This document shows positions 59,084-64,000 of a stretch of DNA of 64,000 nt, piece by piece. Each line of letters opens with the position of its first letter. Within the stretch, counting starts at the first letter, position 1. The DNA is from Caldilinea sp. CFX5. GTDB taxonomy: Bacteria; Chloroflexota; Anaerolineae; Caldilineales; Caldilineaceae. Under the pieces are notes generated by a model. That model searched no databases. It saw only the letters and a list, made by a program, of their open reading frames with translations, and was not told the origin of the DNA. The stretch spans positions 1 to 64,000 of the forward strand of contig QWII01000019.1 in the NCBI GenBank assembly GCA_021405325.1, in the 5' to 3' direction. A program made the position numbers and the translations under genes.

Positions 59084-61041
59084 TGAGCGCAGAGATTGAG
59101 ACGGGGGGCAATTTGATCCCCTGGCCTAACGGGGTGGCGGCGACGGTGGAACGCTATGGCGGGACGGCGACCACGGGGTTTGACCAGGCGGCGGTGGCGG
59201 CGACGGGGCCAACGGCGGCGCTGTGGGCGTTGTTGCGCTGGCTGGGTCATCGGCTGCGGATTCGGGATGATGCCGGGCAGGCGGTGTGGGGCGGGCTGAT
59301 CCACGAGGTGACGTTGCAGTTGGGGGCCTTTGAGGTGGGGCTGTCGCTGGAGGGGATGTATAACCGGATTGCGGTGGCCTATTCGACAACCGATGCCAGT
59401 GGGGCGGATGTGCGCGCCACGACGGCCTGGGCGGAAGATGCCGAGAGCGTGGCGCGCTATGGCTATAAAGAGCTTCTCCACACGGCGGCGGATGTGTCGC
59501 CGGCGCAGGCGGTGGCGTTGCGGGATACGCTGTTGGCGACCCTGAGCAAGCCACACGCATTGCTGCGGTTGAATGGCGGGGCGCCGGGGGCGATGGTGCG
59601 GGCGGTGGGGCTGCTGGAAACGTTTGAATGGCGCTATTATAGCCAGGCGGCGGGGCTGGAAGCGCACACGGAGGGGGGGCAGGAGCAGGCGCTGGGGCAG
59701 GGGTTGACGGCTACCAGCATTGGCTTTACGCAGGATGGGCGGTTGCATGATCTGGGCAACCGGCTGGATGCGCTGCCCAAGGATAGCAACATTCAGATCA
59801 CAGGGAGCGCCAGCAACAATGGTACGCATCTGCTGAATGCGAGTGGGCGGGATGGGAGCAGCTATACAGCCAATACGATTGCGATCCAGCCGAGCGATGA
59901 TCTGGTGGATAGTGCGGAGGGGTTGAACTTCCTGAGCGCTAACGATATTTTCCAACTGACGGGGAGCGCCAGTCACAACGGGTATTACCGGGTGAAGGGG
60001 GGCGGGGCGGCGGCGATTACGGTGGCGCCGAATGTGGGGACGGAGGCGGCCGGGGCGGCCATCACCTTGACCCAAGCGGGGAGCATTCGCACGAGCAGCG
60101 TTTTTGTGAATGAGATGCCCGGCGCTACGGTGACGGCGACGGTCCATGGACAGAAGATTGCGCAGAGTTTTAGCCTGGCGGCAAATACGAGTTGGACGGT
60201 TGACCAGATCGCGCTCAATCTGAAAAAGGTGGGGGCGCCGGCGGATGGGGTGACGGTGCAGTTGTGCGCAGATGCCAGTGGAGCGCCGGGAACGGTGTTG
60301 GTGCAGACGACGGTGGCGGCGGGGAGCATTTATCCGACGGGGAGCTGGGTGGCGTTTGCGCTGGGCAATGTGGTGACGATCAGCTATGGCGTGACCTATT
60401 GGATTGTCATCTTCCGCACGGGTGCGGACAATATCGATAACTATTACATTGTGGCGGTGGATGAGGATCTGGGGTATGGCCGGGGGGCGTTGCGGTTGTG
60501 GACGGGGGCGGCGTGGACCAACCGGGCGACGAATGCGGATCTCGCCTTCCGGGTGTTGGGGGCGTGGGAGACGACGCGGCAGATCCAGGAGATTTATAAT
60601 GCGTGTAATCAGCACTTTACGGCGCTGGATATTGTCACCGGTAGTGGGGTATCTTCCAACCAGTATCGGGTGGGGGATAGCACAGCGCTGACAGAGGTAC
60701 AGGCGTTGGCGACGGCGGGGGCGGCCGGCGGTCTGCGGTTGCTGTTGGCGACGACACCGGATTGGGTGTTGCGGGTGGAGGTGCAGCCGACTTCAGGCGA
60801 TAACAATTTGTTGTTGGCCAGCGATGGGCGGTTGCGGGCGCCGACGGGGCGGGATCTGCCGGCGGGGCGGTTGCCGACCGGGCAATGGGTGCGGTTGATC
60901 GATGTGCCGGCGAATGTGGATGCGCTGGCGAGCCTGGCGAATATTTTTGTGGAGCGGGCCGAGTGGAGTAATGGGGCGCTGCGGTTGGAGCCGCAAGGGG
61001 CGCGTAGCGTGTGGGATGCGGGGGCGGTGACACAGGGATGA
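59080..61041 (+). CDS. Tail hub / baseplate protein with inserted choice-of-anchor-R-like domain
   Basis: 653 residues. N-terminal hub-like domains (GWGGLIHEVTLQLGAFEV-type strands, about 40-110), a middle region at 350-450 with QSFSLAANTSWTVDQIALNL and GVTYWIVIFRTGAD that resembles the choice-of-anchor R module of secreted proteins, and a C-terminal LATTPDWVLRVEVQPTSG region. ATG overlaps the preceding stop (ATGA). Function: tail tip assembly; the insert may bind host surface sugars. Confidence 0.6.
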   Translation: MMSAEIETGGNLIPWPNGVAATVERYGGTATTGFDQAAVAATGPTAALWALLRWLGHRLRIRDDAGQAVWGGLIHEVTLQLGAFEVGLSLEGMYNRIAVAYSTTDASGADVRATTAWAEDAESVARYGYKELLHTAADVSPAQAVALRDTLLATLSKPHALLRLNGGAPGAMVRAVGLLETFEWRYYSQAAGLEAHTEGGQEQALGQGLTATSIGFTQDGRLHDLGNRLDALPKDSNIQITGSASNNGTHLLNASGRDGSSYTANTIAIQPSDDLVDSAEGLNFLSANDIFQLTGSASHNGYYRVKGGGAAAITVAPNVGTEAAGAAITLTQAGSIRTSSVFVNEMPGATVTATVHGQKIAQSFSLAANTSWTVDQIALNLKKVGAPADGVTVQLCADASGAPGTVLVQTTVAAGSIYPTGSWVAFALGNVVTISYGVTYWIVIFRTGADNIDNYYIVAVDEDLGYGRGALRLWTGAAWTNRATNADLAFRVLGAWETTRQIQEIYNACNQHFTALDIVTGSGVSSNQYRVGDSTALTEVQALATAGAAGGLRLLLATTPDWVLRVEVQPTSGDNNLLLASDGRLRAPTGRDLPAGRLPTGQWVRLIDVPANVDALASLANIFVERAEWSNGALRLEPQGARSVWDAGAVTQG

Positions 61042-64000
61042 AGCTTTCTGAACTAGCCAAAGACCTCAAACCCTATCTGTTACCGTGGATTAGCGACGCG
61101 GCGGCGCGCGGCGCGGTGCAGTCGGCGAGCCTGGTCGCCCATGATTTGGATGGGCCGTACCATGCCGGCTCGCTCAACCGCACGCAAGCGCCCTGGGTGG
61201 CGACGGACATTAATACAGCGCTTGCCAACCATGTGGCGGCGACGGACCCGCATCCGGCGTATGTGCTGGCGGCCGGCGACACGATGACGGGGCCGCTGTT
61301 GGCGCCGAATGGGTCGGCCAGTGCGCCGGCGTGGGCCTTTAGCGGGGATCCGGATAATGGCCTGTACTGGGCCGCAGCCAATGTGCTGGGGGTGAGCGGG
61401 GCGCTCCAGGCGGGATGGATTAAAAATAGTCTGCTGGGCTTTGGCGGTCAGGGGGCGAATGATCTGTCGATGCTGGGCTTTTATGACCGCAATGAGTTGA
61501 CGAATGCTGACCTGCGCGGGACGGTGACGATCTCGATTACCGGCGCCGGCAGTGTGACGACGAGCAGTGTCAATAATGCGTTTAATGCCCGCGGGTCGTT
61601 CCTGTCCATCACCGGCACGGATGCCACGACGACCCAGATTGTGGTCCATATCGACTTGGGCGCCACCCAGCCTAACTATAGCAGCGCGAACTGGCAACCG
61701 TTCCTCCAGTATCGCCTGACCATGAACGGACAGGCGACCCACTATCGCACCATCGTTTGTGAGGTGAGTGCCGACAACAGCACTTGGCACAAACCGTCCA
61801 GTGGACAGTGGGAAACGACGAGCGCGCACGCCGATGAGCTTGTACCGGGCTTGTGGCTGGGAAAGAATGGCAATCCGGGCATTGCGTCGTGGCGGTATGT
61901 GCGTTTCACCCTGTCGAGCCGCTTCGAGGATCCGGCCTATGCATCAAAGGCAAATATTTGGATCGCCCAGATCGGATTGAGGCACTACGCTGCGCCCTAC
62001 ACGCGGGCCTGGCTCCACGCCAGTGGCGATACAGCATACGGGCCGCTTGGTGTGCGCGCCGACAATAGCGCTGCACTGAATGTGGCCACGAAGGCGGGAA
62101 CGTCGATTTTTGCGATCAATACCAGCGCGGCGCAGGCTATGGTCAATGGCGATCTGGATGTGTTGGATACCCTGACCGCAGCCAATGCGGCAGTTGGCAC
62201 GGCCTACGATCCCACGGCGACGCTAAAGGTACAGAGCCAGTTTAATGATGACATCACATTGTTTCTCAAACAGAAAAGCGGCCAGACGGCGCGCATGTGG
62301 CGCGTGGAGGATAGTGCCGGACAGGAGTTGATCGTCCTCGACAGCCAGGGGAATTTGCAGTCGGGGAACCCTGGGTTTGTCAGCGGGCTGACGGGCTGGC
62401 AGATTACGCCGGTGGGTAACGCTGAGTTGAACAACGCCTTTATCCGCGGCGAGTTGCACGCTAGTATATTTGTCATGGACGAGTTCCATGCGAGCGGCGG
62501 GACGCTCTACGTTGCGCCGGCGGGGAAACTCGAAAATGACGCCGTTGTCAGTGTGACCACTGGCATCGAAGCAGTTTTTGATATCCGCACCACCAGTGTT
62601 TCGGGCAGTGGTAGTCAGTTTGACATTCGCACCACGTCGGCCAGTGGCAGCGGTAGTCAATTTACGCTGCGCACCATTGAGAATTATATAGAACTGACCG
62701 ATCCACCATCGGGTCATGCGATGATCCTTTCGCCTGGCGACCGCATTCGCTGCAAGGCGTTAGGGCTGTCCGTTGGCATTGATTTATGGGATGTATGGGG
62801 CATTGTGACGCGGGTCGAGGACTGGACGACCTATTACCGCTATTACTACGAGCGTAAAAGCGGCGGCACGAATGGCCTGCTCATCCCAGCCGGCACGGCC
62901 ATCATTAGTTATGGCCCACCAGGCGCCGGGCGCATCTATCTGACAGCGGATCAGAACTACGCACCCTATATGCAGGTTTTTCTCTCTGGGGAAGAACCGT
63001 GGAACGGGCAAATCACGCCGACGGTGCGCATTGGACGGCTGGACGGGGTCGGGTTGCCGGGCGTGAGCGGCATCGAGCAGCACGGCATTGTGTTGAGCTC
63101 TAATCTGAGCAACGCCAGCGCGCCGTACTTGGTGGCGTCCAACCTGAAGATGTTCCAGTATAAGATTGATTCTGAATGGAACAACGGCAACCCGACCGCC
63201 AGAATCACCGCCAACGGCGAATTTCGACTTGGTACGGATGTAGACGCCGATGCCACCACCGGCCTGAAATTCAACCCGGCGACGGGCGCTCTCGACATCG
63301 GCAATGCCAGCTATCCCGGTGCCGTCAAGGTGCGCGGGATCATCACCGTCACGGGCGGCAGTGGGATTGCATCCTTTAGTGACGCCAACCTGGATAATAT
63401 TGCCAACGGCGCGACATTTGGGCGCATCAACAACACCATCATCGGCGGTGGGTTCATCCGGGTTGGCAGCGGCAACAAGGACAGTACGCTCAGTGGCTGG
63501 TATATCGACGCCGGCGAAATTGTGGGTCAATGGGGTGGCGCCGACCAGGTCGTGCTGGATACGGCCGGGCGAATCACGGCTGGTGGCAGCACGCTGGACG
63601 CTGCGGGGCTAACCATGCTGACCGATACGACCGATGTGCATAGCAGCCAACTAAACGCACGCGCTGTTTCCTTTGCGCGTGGCGGCATGGCGCCGTTTGG
63701 GCGCATGACAAGCTTTTACCTTGCGGCGACCGCCACCTATGGGGTTGACATCTACGGACGCTCACCCGCCAGTGAAAAGGTTTTTGCCAGATTCGGGGCA
63801 GAACAGGCCAGCGCGCTCTATGGCGGTGGTGCGGCCGGTGCGCCACGGGTGGTGGCCTATAGTGATGCCGCTGGGGCCGGGGACTTCCTCCGGCTCTATG
63901 CTAATACAGAGATCGGATTGTACCGCAGTGGTTCGGCCACGCCCGATCTGGCGCTGAATACGGGCGGCATCGTGGCAAACAACGATCTGGATATGAATGG
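61038..64000 (+). CDS. Tail fibre / receptor-binding protein, at least 987 aa, cut by window end
   Basis: ATG 61038 overlaps the hub stop (ATGA), and the frame stays open for 987 codons to the window edge; I checked every codon. N-terminal ELAKDLKPYLLPWISDAA is typical of fibre tail-attachment regions. A 14-residue repeat FDIRTTSVSGSGSQ occurs twice (62577-62660) with a partial third. Later parts are rich in Gly, Thr and Asn, as in fibre shafts, with NGEFRLGTDVDADATTGLKF. Codon use differs from the virion genes upstream. Confidence 0.8.
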   Translation, partial: MKLSELAKDLKPYLLPWISDAAARGAVQSASLVAHDLDGPYHAGSLNRTQAPWVATDINTALANHVAATDPHPAYVLAAGDTMTGPLLAPNGSASAPAWAFSGDPDNGLYWAAANVLGVSGALQAGWIKNSLLGFGGQGANDLSMLGFYDRNELTNADLRGTVTISITGAGSVTTSSVNNAFNARGSFLSITGTDATTTQIVVHIDLGATQPNYSSANWQPFLQYRLTMNGQATHYRTIVCEVSADNSTWHKPSSGQWETTSAHADELVPGLWLGKNGNPGIASWRYVRFTLSSRFEDPAYASKANIWIAQIGLRHYAAPYTRAWLHASGDTAYGPLGVRADNSAALNVATKAGTSIFAINTSAAQAMVNGDLDVLDTLTAANAAVGTAYDPTATLKVQSQFNDDITLFLKQKSGQTARMWRVEDSAGQELIVLDSQGNLQSGNPGFVSGLTGWQITPVGNAELNNAFIRGELHASIFVMDEFHASGGTLYVAPAGKLENDAVVSVTTGIEAVFDIRTTSVSGSGSQFDIRTTSASGSGSQFTLRTIENYIELTDPPSGHAMILSPGDRIRCKALGLSVGIDLWDVWGIVTRVEDWTTYYRYYYERKSGGTNGLLIPAGTAIISYGPPGAGRIYLTADQNYAPYMQVFLSGEEPWNGQITPTVRIGRLDGVGLPGVSGIEQHGIVLSSNLSNASAPYLVASNLKMFQYKIDSEWNNGNPTARITANGEFRLGTDVDADATTGLKFNPATGALDIGNASYPGAVKVRGIITVTGGSGIASFSDANLDNIANGATFGRINNTIIGGGFIRVGSGNKDSTLSGWYIDAGEIVGQWGGADQVVLDTAGRITAGGSTLDAAGLTMLTDTTDVHSSQLNARAVSFARGGMAPFGRMTSFYLAATATYGVDIYGRSPASEKVFARFGAEQASALYGGGAAGAPRVVAYSDAAGAGDFLRLYANTEIGLYRSGSATPDLALNTGGIVANNDLDMN

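Larger units (their letters stand above)
30721..64000. mobile_element. Integrated siphovirus-type prophage, left end and 33 kb, continues past the window
   Basis: The left boundary is the 3' half of a tRNA-His gene next to a tyrosine integrase. Inside, in order: small early genes, FtsK-like ATPase, replication initiator, lysis genes, HNH nuclease, terminase, portal, protease, capsid, connectors, tail tube, tape measure, hub and receptor-binding protein. HK97-type head genes and a long flexible-tail type tape measure indicate a siphovirus. The intact tRNA and the right attachment site must lie beyond 64,000. No gene required for virion assembly looks broken, so the phage may be functional. Confidence 0.9.

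Noticed and set aside
59056..60615. 519-codon minus-strand frame opposite the hub gene
   Set aside because: Same reason: Arg/His/Pro-rich shadow, no initiation site.

Overview
The window has two parts. Bases 1 to about 30,700 are bacterial chromosome. Bases about 30,721 to 64,000 are the left two thirds or more of an integrated tailed phage (siphovirus type) that runs off the right edge. The host is GC-rich, uses strong AAGGAG-type ribosome binding sites and carries small palindromic repeat elements. With the mix of families seen (TTHB210-like lipoproteins, many RibD_C/DHFR-like reductases, a PQQ dehydrogenase, a fused SpoIIE phosphatase/kinase) a Chloroflexota host is my best guess, but that is inference and not proven by any marker here.

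Chromosome (1-30,700): essentially every gene is on the plus strand. Most are single-domain accessory enzymes, each with its own ribosome binding site: paralogous lipoproteins (659, 5763), a cupin (1570), three alpha/beta hydrolases (2188, 3096, 8115), an NCS2 purine permease (4202), two methyltransferases (7021, 22517), NTF2/SnoaL-like proteins (9103, 11086, fragment 11501), five intact RibD_C/DHFR-like reductases (9575, 10416, 15292, 16455, 28963) plus two fragments, two VOC proteins (11777, 16008), an NmrA-like oxidoreductase (12338), a tannase-family esterase (13412), a glycoside-hydrolase-like protein (17085), an SDR and a PQQ dehydrogenase (18664, 19425), a PNPOx-like protein (21951), a partner-switching signalling pair (23521, 26578) and an AraC regulator (27924). 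Gene relics and inverted-repeat elements (6915, 10228, 21793, 27807) lie between them, so this looks like a region shaped by duplication and rearrangement.

Prophage (30,721-64,000+): the left end is the 3' half of a tRNA-His gene on the minus strand, next to a tyrosine integrase. A block of small unknown genes follows, then an FtsK/HerA-like membrane ATPase with 12-bp tandem repeats in its coding sequence, a GIY-YIG nuclease, a membrane protein with a C-terminal helix-turn-helix, and a replication initiator whose linker is encoded by iteron-like repeats and which ends in a DnaA domain I. A J-domain protein and a MazG-like protein close this block. After a strong terminator and a candidate LexA box come the lysis genes (holin, small lipoprotein, three-domain endolysin), HNH nuclease, terminase, a portal fused to a MuF-type domain, protease, capsid, head-tail connectors, tail tube, tail chaperone with a -1 frameshift site, tape measure, tail hub proteins and a receptor-binding protein of at least 987 residues that is cut by the window edge.

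The prophage seems to combine a plasmid/ICE-like left arm (integrase at a tRNA, DNA-pumping ATPase, initiator plus iterons) with an HK97-type virion module. No CI-like repressor is recognisable, so direct control by host LexA is a reasonable hypothesis.
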